64,000 bases of DNA from Sycon ciliatum (Eukaryota; Porifera; Calcarea; Leucosolenida; Sycettidae): contig NC_088645.1 of NCBI RefSeq assembly GCF_964019385.1, positions 44,993,029 to 45,057,028 on the forward strand, read 5' to 3'. The notes beneath the pieces are model-generated. The model was not told the DNA's origin and made no database searches. It worked only from the letters and a program-made list of their open reading frames with translations. Below are positions 1 through 10,530 of this stretch, piece after piece (within the stretch, counting starts at the first letter, position 1; each line of letters starts with the position of its first letter). Position numbers and translations under genes: made by a program.

Positions 1-130
1 ACTGGACAACAAGACAAAGGGGATTATGGGGCGATGTGCCGATGTGGTTGGCGAGACTCATCCGACTGGAGGTCTCGGAATCATAGCCTACGACCAGGCA
101 TCAATAGGAATGCAGCTAGGGAGGGAGGGA
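1..130. repeat. LINE 3'-UTR-like repeat fragment
   Basis: The stretch shares a run of motifs with the 3' untranslated part of the LINE copy around 57,775-57,870: an ACAAGACA..GGGGAT start, a GACGTGCCGATGT-like box, and a GGTCTCGG box spaced alike. A third, weaker match with GGTCTCGGCGT lies near 54,370. It is probably the 3' end of another copy whose body lies to the left of the window. Matching was by eye and the right edge is uncertain. Confidence 0.4.
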
Positions 131-206
131 GATGTATTACTCCGCCACGAGCAGAACACAGGTGCAGAGACACATCAAAGATATTAACACCATGTTCCTT
201 AGGGTG

Positions 207-870
207 GTTCAGACTGGCGTAAAAAGCAACCGGAATGTGAAAGTTGTCATGGTGAATCGCTCACGTGACGTTCCCGCCAGCGTAAACACGGAAAAGGTTT
301 CCCACCACTGTGCAGGCCGGTGGAATGCAGATTCCGGCGGCACGCGGGAGCACTTTTGATATCCTTGCACCGCATGTTCCGTCTTGTCTTTTGATTTCAG
401 CCTCTACTCTCTGAGCCTGACTGCATGCTTGAGTTTTGAGTTTGGACTTCTAGACTGCCAACTTCTTCCATCATGCCGAAATCTTTGTTCGACTCAGTAA
501 TGAAGAGGGAGCTGATGGACCTGTATGTTGTGATTTTTGCAGGCTCTGCAGGCAAAATGTTGACTGCAAACGAGAAGCATAATCTCATCGCTGAGCGGAT
601 GAATGCCACCCAAGCACCAAACACTCCGGACATCGTATTCTTTCCGTCGACAAGCACATGCAAAAGCACAATGAGCCAGTATCTCTCCCGACTGAATTAG
701 TTTATTTTGATGTTCAACTCAAACTGAGTCAAATCAAATTTTTCCTATGTCGATTGATTATGTAAAGGTATGTGTCGTACTGGCCATTCCAGCGGGATAC
801 ACGTGCAGTGTGATTGCGATTCCCGTAATTACCCTGTAGCATTCCGGCGGCTATTCACGCCAGTCTGAAC
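207..870. mobile_element. Non-autonomous DNA transposon with imperfect TIRs (664 bp)
   Basis: The left end GTTCAGACTGGCGT (207-220), then CCGGAATG, is mirrored at the right end by CATTCCGG then ACGCCAGTCTGAAC (to 870). This gives a TIR of about 31 bp with a mismatched middle. No convincing target-site duplication is visible, so the superfamily is unassigned. The interior has no transposase domain. It holds one 75-codon open frame (473-700) that I do not recognise. Confidence 0.6.
473..700 (+). CDS. Short unrecognised ORF inside a TIR element
   Basis: A 75-codon ATG-initiated frame lies inside the 664-bp TIR element. The predicted product has no motif, signal peptide or repeat that I recognise. 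Another frame of similar length is open on the opposite strand, so this may be chance. It could be a remnant of the element's own coding capacity. It is listed only because it is the longest ATG frame in the element. Confidence 0.12.
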   Translation: MPKSLFDSVMKRELMDLYVVIFAGSAGKMLTANEKHNLIAERMNATQAPNTPDIVFFPSTSTCKSTMSQYLSRLN

Positions 871-1019
871 TGATGCTAAATGCACATAATACCCAAAGTC
901 ACTATATTGCAGTTCTCATGGCCAATTTTCTTAGTAATGGTAGTGAATAGAGTTCCTATGGCCGAGCACATACAACACGCCATAATAGGTTGCGCACGTG
1001 TGAAATTTCTAGTAGTGGG

Positions 1020-1416
1020 TAGGCCCCCGTGTAATATGCCGGCATTTTCGGTACAATCCGCGAACCCAGCACTTTGGGCTCGTGATGCAGCATTTTGGGG
1101 GAAACGGAGCACTTGGCCGTTGTGTATCAAAAGTTGAGAGAAGAAAAACTTCCCAAACAAGAACGTCACTTCCGCATTCCGTGGGTTAGCTTCTTGTTGA
1201 GTAGTTTATGAATTGTTTACCATGGCAGACTCGAGCAAGTCTCTTATTGAGTATTTTCTGACTCCCTGCTTTTGACGGCGTGTGCTGAGGATGACAAAAA
1301 AGTGAGCATATTCCGAGCATTTTCGGCACGCCGGTTTGGGAGCTTTTTCGGCAAGGTTTACGAGAATTTCCCAAAAGCATTTCGGCAAAGTTTCTGGCAT
1401 ATTACACCGGGGCCTA
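1020..1416. mobile_element. hAT-like non-autonomous element, 397 bp, 8-bp TSD
   Basis: The ends are TAGGCCCC(C/G)GTGTAATATGCC, a 21-bp TIR with one mismatch. The 8-bp direct repeat GTAGTGGG flanks the element (1012-1019 and 1417-1424). TAGG ends with an 8-bp target duplication are typical of the hAT superfamily. There is no open transposase. Internal motifs such as GCCGGCA, TTCGGTAC and TTTTCGGCA recall the two 200-bp MITEs at 13,611 and 35,974, so the three may be related. Confidence 0.75.
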
Positions 1417-1424
1417 GTAGTGGG

Positions 1425-2961
1425 TCGACCCGGCGTCCGCACGGGTGTGAAGAGTAAGGACAGGGAGTTGTAAAAATATCAATATTTTAGTACTCCAAGT
1501 GACGAAAAATATTTTCGTCGATCTGCACTGTTTCGGCCACGTTTGGACGGATCTTCGTAGCAACTTACTTTCACTCGAACCCGGACGGTCGAAATCTTAC
1601 GAAGTTTCGTTGTGCGCAACCTCTCTATTGTCTATTCACTGTCATTCGTAACAAACTTGCAAGCGTGGAGTTTCGAAGAGAATACAGCAATAGGCAGGCC
1701 TAAGTTTCTTGTACTTCGAAATTATCCTTGAAGCTTGGTATTAAGCCCTGGACTCTTTTATCAGCGATCGCTGATAAACCACACGTACACACAGTAGAAT
1801 CCTATCCTACAAGTAAAAAAACACGACGCTGTTTCTATGCTCGCGCGCGTGCCGTAATTTCGCCAAAATAAATCAAGTAACGCATCTCCATGAAACGAAA
1901 GAAGTGACAACTTGCTTACCTGTGATACGGAGAGAGCAGGTCAGGTCTGTGCTAACATTATCAAGGCCAGTCCAACCAGCTGAACTTCACGGCTTATTAT
2001 CGTTCTCCGAACGGCAAAATACTTCAGACAAACGTACCCTTCACTGCACCGCCGCGCCGTCAAGCAGAGCAAAATGTCCGCAACGAATGACTATCATCTC
2101 TGACAAACATTATTTTTTGCCTCGCCGCCCCTGCACTCAATCGAGCAGTAGATCTACGCATGCAGAATCAGGTGATATCATGAGGCGTCCATAAACAAGG
2201 ACTCTTCCCTTGGTATTATTCAATACCTCATCCATTTATGGTCGCCCAAACGCTTTCGCACAGTGATGTCATAAACTGATAGGTCCATAAATATGCAATA
2301 ATCAAGAGTTCAGACATGGCACGTGCTTGTTGCCAGGAGACGGCAAATGAGCGGCCAGAATAAGCAGTCAAGATCAGTCGATCTTGACCGCTTAGCCGGT
2401 CAAGAACAGCAGTCGCACAGCATCGCGCCGCACATGCGCATTTACCATTTTTCGAAGTCCTTGCCTTGGGCAACATCTCCGACGACGAGGACTAAAATTT
2501 GTCTCCCTTCTCCAAAATGATTATATACTCACTACTGTCTTGAACGTCTGCAGGGAGACCAGAAACGCCAACCGACCTTGCAGCTGGTCCTGTTTCTCGC
2601 GGCGAAACGTACACAAGGGAAGCAGACCTCCACAAGTACATTTTGTACCTGCCCTAAGGCTGCAGCTTCTCAGCACTCGCATTTGAACCTTACTCTGGCA
2701 ATCATCTAACTCGAAGAATGGGTTTATTCCGAATCCGTCATATTACTGGTACTAACGTTACTACTGCCTTCACTGTACTTGAATACTTTCATCTCAAAAC
2801 TGGAAAGTTCCGACCGTTGAAACAAATAGCTGTTTGTGATGGTCACTGCACACAATGTGACATCAACTCATTTGCCGTCAATAATACAAGGCTTTCTTTC
2901 TGTTTGAATCTCTCTACTGTACTGGGCCTTGTTGTTTGTGAGGTGGGCCTTGTCTGAAGCG
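1425..2961. other. No gene recognised
   Basis: About 1.5 kb of moderately AT-rich DNA. All open frames on both strands are short and lack recognisable domains. No TIR pair or tandem repeat was noticed apart from short local palindromes such as the TCAAGATC/GATCTTGA pair near 2,370. Confidence 0.4.
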
Positions 2962-3142
2962 CAATCCTACACAGTTGCGTCGGGCATGCCGCTCTGATCA
3001 GGCCCTCGGTCATGTGAGTGATCTTGCCCTCGGTCGCGACGCCCTCGGGGCTACGCCCCTTGGGCGTCGCGACCTCGGGCAAGATCACTCACAGACCTCG
3101 GGCCTGATCAGAGCATCATGCCCTCGGAACTGTGTAGGATTA
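2962..3142. repeat. Foldback palindrome, about 180 bp
   Basis: The left arm starts AATCCTACACAGTT and the right arm ends AACTGTGTAGGATT. Between them, CTGATCAGGCC / GGCCTGATCAG, TGAGTGATCTTGCCC / GGGCAAGATCACTCA and CGCGACGCCC / GGGCGTCGCG pair in register around a short centre near 3,045-3,060. The whole unit would fold into one long GC-rich hairpin with several mismatches. It is likely a foldback or MITE insertion, but no target duplication was identified. Confidence 0.75.
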
Positions 3143-3262
3143 TGTATTTCATAATGAACTCTTGCCATAATCCGGCTGTAGTAAAATTAATAGTAATCTA
3201 TGCATATATGGACCATGCATGCATGACTCACGACCACGAGCTGGAAAACTGACGTATGACGT

Positions 3263-3286
3263 TGTTTGTTTGTTTGTTTGTTTGTT
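3263..3286. repeat. (TTTG)n microsatellite
   Basis: About six perfect TTTG units. The following TTCTGCTTTTATTTTTGGAAATAATTATAG stretch resembles the 3' tail of a LINE or SINE, but no coding part is attached. Confidence 0.7.
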
Positions 3287-3599
3287 CTGCTTTTATTTTT
3301 GGAAATAATTATAGTCGTTCAACCAAACAGGCATGGTGCAGCCCCGGTGCGTTCTCACAAGGAGACGATTTAGAAAAGGAGTGGACAGAAAGAAACTGGG
3401 AAGGACGTTGCCAAAATTGATGTGAAATTGCGCATCACCGTCAGAAAAAACGCTCTATCACCAACTTGCACCGCGATACTCGTACTCTTCAAAGCCCATC
3501 TCCATGAAAGACTTGGTGGTACGAGTGTTCACAACCATTAGAGCCGTCAGATGCGAAAACCGACCGTATTTTAATATATTTTTGAACTTCATGCTGTTC

Positions 3600-3775
3600 G
3601 TCTTAGTCGGAGCGTCCAGGAGCAAAGGAATCTTGGGTTTTCACTGGAATCTAGTTCCTCCATCATCGTGTAGCCCACCGTCGGCGAATGGCCGTCCAGA
3701 AAGGTTGAACATGGTCTTCTGCAGCATCTCGCAGTCCTGCGAGTCACACTGAATATGCCTGTCATGTATTCTACA
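3600..3775 (-). repeat. Older repeat, copy 1, distal part
   Basis: In reverse complement this stretch matches 7,190-7,365 on the plus strand: GAGATGCTGCAGAAG, then GGTTGAAC..TTTCTGGAC, then GGGCTACACGATG, then AAAACCCAAGATTCC. It is separated from the rest of the same repeat (4,446-4,890) by a block of foldback elements. No protein function is evident. Confidence 0.6.
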
Positions 3776-4445
3776 ATTATACCTCACTCCATATACACCC
3801 ACACTCATATACCAGATCTCCAATGAAGTTTATAAATTCCATATACACTGTTCAATATACACCACTAAGGAGGTATGTACACCACTGAGGAAAACCATCA
3901 CAAAAAAACCCACTGAGGAGCTTTCTTTCTCTGAAAAGGAGTGTATATAGCTTTCTCTCTAAAGCTATATTCACTCCTTTCTAGGGAAAGAAAGCTATAT
4001 TCCCTCCTTATTGCTCTGGAGCTTGCGCATGGAGAGGTATAAATACCTCGTGTCTATCGAGAAGTATTGACCAGTTATAAAAACCTCGGCTACGCCTCGG
4101 TTTTTATACTGGTCTATATTTCTCGATACACACTCGGTCCCTTGTTATAATATTATACATTGATCACTCCCTTAGTATTGACTCACATAGATTTTTGCCA
4201 TACCTAAGCAGTCAAATATTCCTGCATATTACACTCCTTAGGGCTATGTTGACCGCTTATATTTGACTCCTTTTTAGCGATTGAACACATGCTTTGGTCA
4301 GTCGTGATAAATCTAATAATAATATTGACTTCGCACTTGGTCAGTATAGGAAATAAAAGACCTCGTAAAAGATCTCCGCTTCGCCTCAGTCTTTTACTCG
4401 GCTTTTATTTCCTATATTGACCTCGTACTCAGTCAATATTAGATA
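3776..4445. repeat. Cluster of three foldback palindromes inserted in an older repeat
   Basis: Three palindromic units sit side by side. The first (about 3,905-4,008) has arms with AGCTTTCTTTC and AGGAGTGTATATAGC. The second (about 4,060-4,130) is centred on ACCTCGGCTACGCCTCGGT with TATCGAGAA arms. The third (about 4,325-4,444) has AATATTGAC..GGAAATAAAAG arms. The block falls between two parts of a repeat that is contiguous at 6,864-7,370, so it is a later insertion or set of insertions. Confidence 0.65.
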
Positions 4446-4890
4446 CATAAATCGGTAGTGGACTCTATAGTGATGAGTCTATCCTGTATGCTGTAAAAGA
4501 CGCAGGAAATGTGACTGGTGTCTGTACACTGGTCGCCAGTATCCCAGTCTTCTCCTGCAGGATCTGTTTGACATTGACATACCGGTATGCAGTGGGTCGA
4601 CATTGGCCTGGTTTGGCAGCTATCTGCCTGGGTGGATGTAGCAGGTTTGCATTGGCTCGTCGTCCAGTCCGACATTTTTCTTGTAACTGTGGAGTACCGG
4701 CAGGGTTTGAGAGGTTGCTCATGCTGTGAACACATCTCCACTGCCTGTCTCGTCCTTGACTGAGTGCCGTCTCGCCGCTTCCTGGCTCTACAGTTATGCT
4801 TATTTCGCTTTGTTTCGTGGTGCAGCTCAAAACCTGCCCAAACAACTGTGAGCTCGCAACATGGTATGGACAAATTGCGCCACTCATGCT
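4446..4890 (-). repeat. Older repeat, copy 1, proximal part
   Basis: In reverse complement this matches about 6,890-7,175: CTGGACGACGAGC, then CAACCTGC..GCTACATCCA, then CAGTGTACAGACACCAG, then the TCACATTTCCTG..GTCTTTT block. Two minus-strand frames of about 140 codons are open across it, but neither contains a known domain. The inverted partner copy is also open only in pieces, so I treat it as non-coding repeat DNA. Confidence 0.6.
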
Positions 4891-5770
4891 GGATGACTAA
4901 AAGCGGCGAGTAAGCGAGTTTACTCCCTGGGCCATGGCAAGATCTGTTCAGCGCGTGCTATTCCAACATCTAAGTGCATAGTCACCGATCGATCCATGCG
5001 ATGGTGGTTGACCTACAAAGAGCCAAGGGCTATGACTGAGCACTACTAGTGGATGATGCTGTCTACATGCAGTCAACAAAATTAATCAAAGTACTAGTAC
5101 CTCAGTATGCCCCAGAATAGGGCATGTGCATCTATAGCACGACACAACAGGGGTTCTGGCGGCACATGTCAAACAAGCAGTAGCGACTAGTGCCAGCTAC
5201 CTATTAGAGGCTAGCCGCTACAGTCCGTCACTGGAGATAATTATTATGTTCACTGTTTGGACTGAGCAGAATCAATGATGCCCGATCAATCTGCCCAATG
5301 TGTGTTCTGTTCCCCCTAATTATACCGTCCCATTGCATCAACCCTACTACACGTACATGTCGTCACTCTTGCATGACTTGTGTTACTATTGTTTATTTTC
5401 ATCCGTACGATAAATAGAGCACAATAAACGTTAACTTGACCGAAGGATAAATGCGACTGCAGATAGAGGAACACGTCGAGGTACAGGTACCAGCATCAAT
5501 ACAGTATCAGAGAGAAACAAACAAAAATGAGAGGCACGCAGAAAAAACTCGCGTAAGCCCAAGTCTGAAAGGGGAAGTGGTTGATGAGGGATGAATGCAC
5601 TGTCCACGCTCATCAACACTGTTCGTGGAAATGCACACATACATACAATAATATCCAACACAGCAAGCACAGAACCAAACAATTTCATGTTCACATGCAA
5701 GTACAGACTTGAACGTTAGTACCAAAAGCCGATACAGACAATATCCCCATACACACAGACAAACATGCAC
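4891..5770. other. No gene recognised
   Basis: Nothing is recognised except a short imperfect palindrome at about 5,180-5,224 (GTAGCGACTAGTGCC against GGCTAGCCGCTAC). Confidence 0.35.
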
Positions 5771-5772
5771 GC

Positions 5773-5774
<2 letters not shown>

Positions 5775-5858
<84 letters not shown>
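5775..5858. repeat. (CA)n microsatellite
   Basis: About 40 nearly uninterrupted CA units. The cysteine/valine-rich and threonine/histidine-rich open frames across it are repeat artefacts. Confidence 0.95.
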
Positions 5859-5864
<6 letters not shown>

Positions 5865-5982
5865 ACAATGTCCCATGTATGCACCCGTGGCGAGAAAAGC
5901 ACACAAATCTACAAAAGCACTGGATGTGAACCCACAGATTTTCTCTTATAGCAACGATAGCGGATCTGATTCTGAATGAAAC

Positions 5983-5984
5983 AT

Positions 5985-6035
<51 letters not shown>
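5983..6035. repeat. (CA)n microsatellite
   Basis: A second CA tract with one AAACAC interruption, 125 bp from the first. Confidence 0.95.
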
Positions 6036-6037
<2 letters not shown>

Positions 6038-6863
6038 ACAATAATTCCCACCCGCAGATGATGGCAGGTCCTGAAAGGACAGGCAGTGTTTCAGTCATGG
6101 GGAACAGAACTTAGAGTGGCGAGTGAGGTATACACACACAAACACATGTGCGCGCGTGGGCACACACTAAAGTATGCAGAAAAAGAATCGACGTTGTAGT
6201 ATTCATTGGTTGGGGAATGGAAAGGAAAATAAAACATTGCAGTAGGTTATTGCTGTATGGACACTATGAGCACAACAGAAAGGTAAGCAACTTGCTTTGA
6301 AGCAAAGAAAGTTAATTTATTATTCCACGGATCTCAGAAGGAAAGAACGTTCCAGAATGCTGCACTGGCAACAGGCAGACTGCATGTGCGTGGCCCCTGC
6401 AGTCAGTCCAGCTGCCGGCCTTGCAGTGCTAAAAAGAACGTGAAGTACAGCATGTCACGTCGTATCGCAGCCTGGAAAAATAGGCGCTGGGAAGTCCTAG
6501 TTATATGCTCACCTACACCACAATTCACCAATCTTCTGAGCTACTTTGGCAACAACTTTGTCCACTTGAGACTCCCATGGGCTGAGCCAGTTGTTCAGGG
6601 CTGCACCAAGGTGAACGGCAATGACCGCTGATGGCAATGCAATCCATGACACACAGTCACTAGGGCATCGGTAACATGGCGCTGAGGCTGGATCGATAAA
6701 ATCTGCCTTTAGGCTGGGTCGACAACGAGGCCGCTGTCTTGAAGCTAGTCAGTCAGCCTGGTCACCGACATTGACGAACCAGTCGCCACCGTCAGCAGTG
6801 GCGGTAGGTTGTGACAAGTGTGGTGCAATATTGTCAGGAAATTCAGTACTCGGGATAAGATGA
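6036..6863. other. No gene recognised
   Basis: Short frames only. A purine-rich AAAGAAAGTTAATTTATTATT stretch near 6,305 may be a retroelement tail, but nothing supports a call. Confidence 0.3.
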
Positions 6864-7370
6864 GTGACAAAGGGAATGTTGTGTTTGTATAATATTGAAG
6901 TGAACAAGGATGATCACAAACCCTGCGCGTGCTCCACCGTGATTTACAAGAAAATTCTGGACTGGACGACGAGCAAACGCCAACCTGCGCAGCTGCTACA
7001 TCCAACCAGGCAGATACTATTACGATGGCTGCCAAATCAGGTCAATGTCGACCCACTGCATAATGTCAGGAGAAGACTGGGGTGTTGGCGTCCAGTGTAC
7101 AGACACCAGTCACATTTCCTGTGTCTTTTGCAGCATACAGGCTGAGACTCGTCACTGTAGAGTCCACTACTGCATGAGTTTTATTTGTACAATACATGGC
7201 AGGCGTACACCATGGTACACGGTGTGCCTCGCAGAACTGCGAGATGCTGCAGAAGACCAGGTTCAACCTTTCTGGACAGCCATTCACCGACGGTGGGCTA
7301 CACGATGCTGGAGGAAGTAGATTCCATTGAAAACCCAAGATTCCTTTGCTCCTGGACGCTTAGACGTGTT
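6864..7370 (+). repeat. Older repeat, copy 2 (uninterrupted)
   Basis: This is the inverted counterpart of 3,600-3,775 plus 4,446-4,890, without the foldback block. Shared landmarks in order are CTGGACGACGAGC, CAGATACTA..GGCTGCCAAA, CAGTGTACAGACACCAG, GAGATGCTGCAGAAG and AAAACCCAAGATTCC. It shows where the copy-1 insertion lies, near GTCCACTAC..TACATG at about 7,165-7,200. Confidence 0.6.
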
Positions 7371-7604
7371 GTGATATCTGCCAGGTGCGCAGTAACTAGT
7401 ATTTTCATCGTTATAGCGAGGACGACGCCGACCGGCAAATTCTCGCTCACAGCCATCACCAGCCTCTCAAAACCATCACTTGACACCCCCCAGAGGTATA
7501 GGAGAAAGCCAAAACAGCTCACTACAAACAAAAGCTAAGGACGATGGAAAGAGAGCATGTCAAAAAGAAGACGAACAGTATAAAGTTCAAATGGTTTTGA
7601 ACAC

Positions 7605-7855
7605 TAGTTCCACCAGGGAGTCGTATAGACCCGGGAGGCGACACGAGGCCTTCCGGGCCGACTATGATTGACTCGCGGCACTTTCTCCCACTTTTCCCTC
7701 AGATATCCCCGGTGCGTGCCCTGAGTTATAAACCAACTACTCCGCGTACTTATGCCATGGGACTTTGGGAGTGCACTCCTTGGCCTGAGGAACGGACTCG
7801 TGCAGGATCGATAGGATCGTGGGAAATCGTAGCTCGAAAAGAAGAAGAAGAATGA
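7605..7855. repeat. Retroelement 3'-end-like repeat with GAA tail
   Basis: The segment GGGAGTCGTATAGACCCGGG followed by GGCGACAC and ATGATTGACTC recurs inverted at about 11,845-11,930. The plus-strand end runs into CGAAAAGAAGAAGAAGAA, a simple trinucleotide tail as found at LINE or SINE 3' ends. No coding part remains. Confidence 0.5.
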
Positions 7856-7876
7856 ACTACTTTTCCAAGTAATTAG

Positions 7877-8034
7877 TTGCATTTGATGATCGTGATTGAG
7901 GCAGAGAGTGCTGCTGATCGCGATCCAGATCCGGGTCAAGAATCACCTCCTGATCCTAAGGAAACCTCAGCTGACGTAGATCTACGTTCTCTTCGCGTGA
8001 ACGCTCAGTCTGTCATGATTGGCTTGGGCCACAG
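7877..8034 (+). other. Candidate exon followed by a splice donor
   Basis: An ATG frame of about 53 codons, rich in D, E and P, ends at an AG|GTATGG donor-like junction at 8,034/8,035. The frame continues beyond it only into AT-rich DNA. A coding-like segment begins near 8,204 after a TTTCTACAG acceptor-like sequence, but joining the two at these exact sites does not keep one reading frame, so the gene model is not resolved. No protein family is recognised. Confidence 0.2.
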
Positions 8035-8203
8035 GTATGGTTTGAATTCTAATTTTCTATGTTATTATATTTTTCAATTTGTCTTGAAACTTTCAACCTT
8101 GCTACTTAGCGGCTTCTGATCTGGTGCACGTACTGCATAAAAAGTTGCGAATAATCATGAATTGGAAGAAATACTTGTGGGTTGATAGAGTGCAGTACTT
8201 GTT

Positions 8204-8508
8204 CAATGGTTTCTACAGAGCGTTCCGAATCCCAGCCGCTAAAGACCCACAGAAGGCAAGAAGCTTGCGTTGCAAAGCTGCTGTCCCGCCTGACTGCGGA
8301 GAAAGAAGACTCGTTTATGGTTGTTCTACAGCCGCTGCTGACGTCCATCAGCTCTGTCCTGCTCCCAGCTGCAGATAGGCCTGGATTTCAATGAGTCGTG
8401 TCCCAACTCCGGTGTGAACGATTTCCCGACGTCAAGACGAAGTGGGGTCAAGTCATGGGTGTTGCAAGGAAGCTGTCACAAGATGATCCGGTATTGAACG
8501 GTAGGTTT
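8204..8508 (+). pseudogene. Broken coding segment of unknown family
   Basis: One frame reads as plausible protein across about 100 codons. It contains a leucine-rich helical stretch (LLSRLTAEKEDSFMVVLQPL) and, after one in-frame TGA at 8,392-8,394, continues with the charged stretch VKTKWGQVMGVARKLSQDDP. It ends at an AACG|GTAGGT donor-like site at 8,508/8,509. The stop makes it a decayed exon, or an exon pair with an unrecognised boundary. It could belong to a host gene or to a transposon accessory gene. I do not recognise the domain. Confidence 0.3.
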
Positions 8509-8509
8509 T

Positions 8510-9939
8510 GTAAAACTGCTCTAACATTTGGATCCTATAAATTATAACATTAAATTATTATTTGTATTCACGAAGCCATGCCCAAGACGTGCGACATAGC
8601 GTGCGTTCGTGTGTATGTGTGTGCGTGCATGTGTATATTGTGTGCGTGTGTGCGCGCTTGTGTATGTCGTAAAATCCCGCCAGAGCATCCCTACCTCCGG
8701 AACCATTCGAGTAGATCCATTTGGGGAGGGGCGGATGGGCGAGTCCTGCTTGCCGCATTCAGTACTACATGAAAAGTACTCACCCTAAGAAAACTGTGCG
8801 TGCGTCTCGTACACCCAACAAAAGTCAAGAGCTGGGAGTCGTAAAAACCCATCAAAACCCTAGGGTGTGTGCGATCTCTGGTCAAGAGGGTGGGAACTGT
8901 TGCGTACATTTCCAACCAGGTCGTAGACGCGTCTGCAGTACAGTACGACCTCACACTTCACATAGTCATACGAGGATACAACTCTATTGATAGATAAGAT
9001 AACGTGCTTGTAGATCTCTGCCATGCCAAAGTTGCATTCAGTAGAGGTAGTAGTCTCTGTCAAACGTGTTTGCCATTGGCTCACGGCACTTGTAGCAGCT
9101 GATCGGACGATGCAAATGGACGCCCAGTCCACATTAGCTGGTTCTTGTTATGCCTTCGAAAATATACCATGGCACGCACTTTCCACTGTTGTTACATAGG
9201 GCCGGACGTGTGTTGCCCTGAGCTTGCCACGATACTTTCCGATCTGTCCATCTCCTCTCTTTGTTAAGTTGAAATTATTGGAAGAGCTGATGGCTGGTAA
9301 CTTGCTGGTCAGCTGGTAGGAATACGTTTGCAAGTGTTGCTGCTGATTTGTACATTAAATTGCCGGAGTGACGTGGCCTTGAGTAGTCTTCCCCAGCAAT
9401 GAACTGAAGAGTAGCATGCGTATTGAATTCTCTTGTTGCCGGTTCATCGGCCCCTCTCCATGACACCGGACTAGACTGAATTACTGGCGTCCCTTCATCG
9501 GCCTGCTTTTCGCCTCGAACTTCACGAGTCTTGAAATCTGGACCCAACATAATAAAGTGGGACTCAATTGCGCAGTTCAGACGATAAATTGATGCAATAA
9601 GGGGTCATCGCAAAAGTGATTAGTCATCCCTGAAAAAAACATTCATTTCGTACTCGGACCTCCTCTCCACCCTCCGAAATGAATGGACGACGAAAATCGC
9701 ATGCATGTACATGTGTATGCATAGCGTCAGTCGACTGAGATTTTAGCTCGCTCCCCCCCCCCCCCCCCCCCCCCTGGAACGATCTTCGTTTCAGGGACGA
9801 CCAAAAACTTGTGTGACCACTGACTTTCTTTCTCTGATATCAAGCAGTATGCATTATTTGTAACAGTAATTACTTGTCTGTGTCATGTGGATGCATTGTC
9901 TTATTTCCTTTTTCAGGCTACAGCACAACCGAGAGAACG
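8510..9939. other. No gene recognised
   Basis: This contains a degenerate GT-rich patch (8,605-8,670) and a run of about 22 C at 9,753-9,774. Open frames are short on both strands and lack known domains. Confidence 0.35.
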
Positions 9940-10520
9940 AAATGTACGTCGCAATCAAGCTATGTCGTTGCCATCTTCTATGTGCCATGCGTTACCTGAT
10001 GTGCCAGCCTGCTATGTCGGATACCGCTAACCATGCATCGACTAGGCGCCAGGCGCGAACTGATGGTGGTGGTGGTGGTGGTGGTGAGAAGGAGAGCTCT
10101 GTGCCAGGATAACTTTGCAGTTTAGAGAGCGTGTCTGGGCAGGCGTGTATTTACCCCCATATTGCCAGGTGTATATTTACCACCATATGAACCAACCATA
10201 AGTGCAGTTGCAGTGGAGTCTTCAACTTCATTCTCCTGAGTCAAGCTCCTTGTGAAGACATCTAAGAAGAAGATTGCCTGATGAGTCCAGCCGGGACGAA
10301 AGGTACGTCGCAATCAAGCTATGTTGTTGCTGTGTCATCTGCTATGCGCCATACGCTACCTGATGTACCAGCCTGCTATGTCGGACACCACTCACCCTGC
10401 ATCGACTAGGCGCCAGACGCGAACTGATGATGGTGGTGGTGGCGGGAAGGAGAGCTCTGTGCCAGAATAACTTTTCAGTTTAGAGAGCGTGTGTAGGCAG
10501 GTGTGTATTTACCGCCGTAT
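9940..10520 (+). repeat. Direct duplication, offset 359 bp
   Basis: Blocks at about 9,942-10,195 and 10,301-10,530 share GTACGTCGCAATCAAGCTATG, CCTGATGT.CCAGCCTGCTA, GCATCGACTAGGCGCCAG, a (TGG)n run, GGAGAGCTCTGTGCCAG and GTGTATTTACC. The copies differ by scattered substitutions and short indels. Both are open in one frame over about 50 codons up to the (TGG)n run, which raises the possibility of a duplicated exon, but no domain is recognised. Confidence 0.7.
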
Positions 10521-10530
10521 GAATCAACCA

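Noticed and set aside
1186..1457. Overlapping frames of 60-78 codons on both strands near 1.2-1.45 kb
   Set aside because: They fall within or across the end of the 397-bp TIR element and have no domain.
4439..4887. Two overlapping 140-aa minus-strand proteins
   Set aside because: They lie in a repeat whose inverted copy is open only in different frames, and no domain is recognised. The DNA similarity explains them.
5507..6051. Cys/Val-rich and Thr/His-rich frames over CA tracts (also at 25,094-25,474, 37,183-37,653, 38,064-38,465, 40,334-41,047 and 46,051-46,681)
   Set aside because: Dinucleotide repeats without stops create them. The parts outside the repeats show no conserved domain, except the LINE end at 40,230-40,560, which is listed separately.
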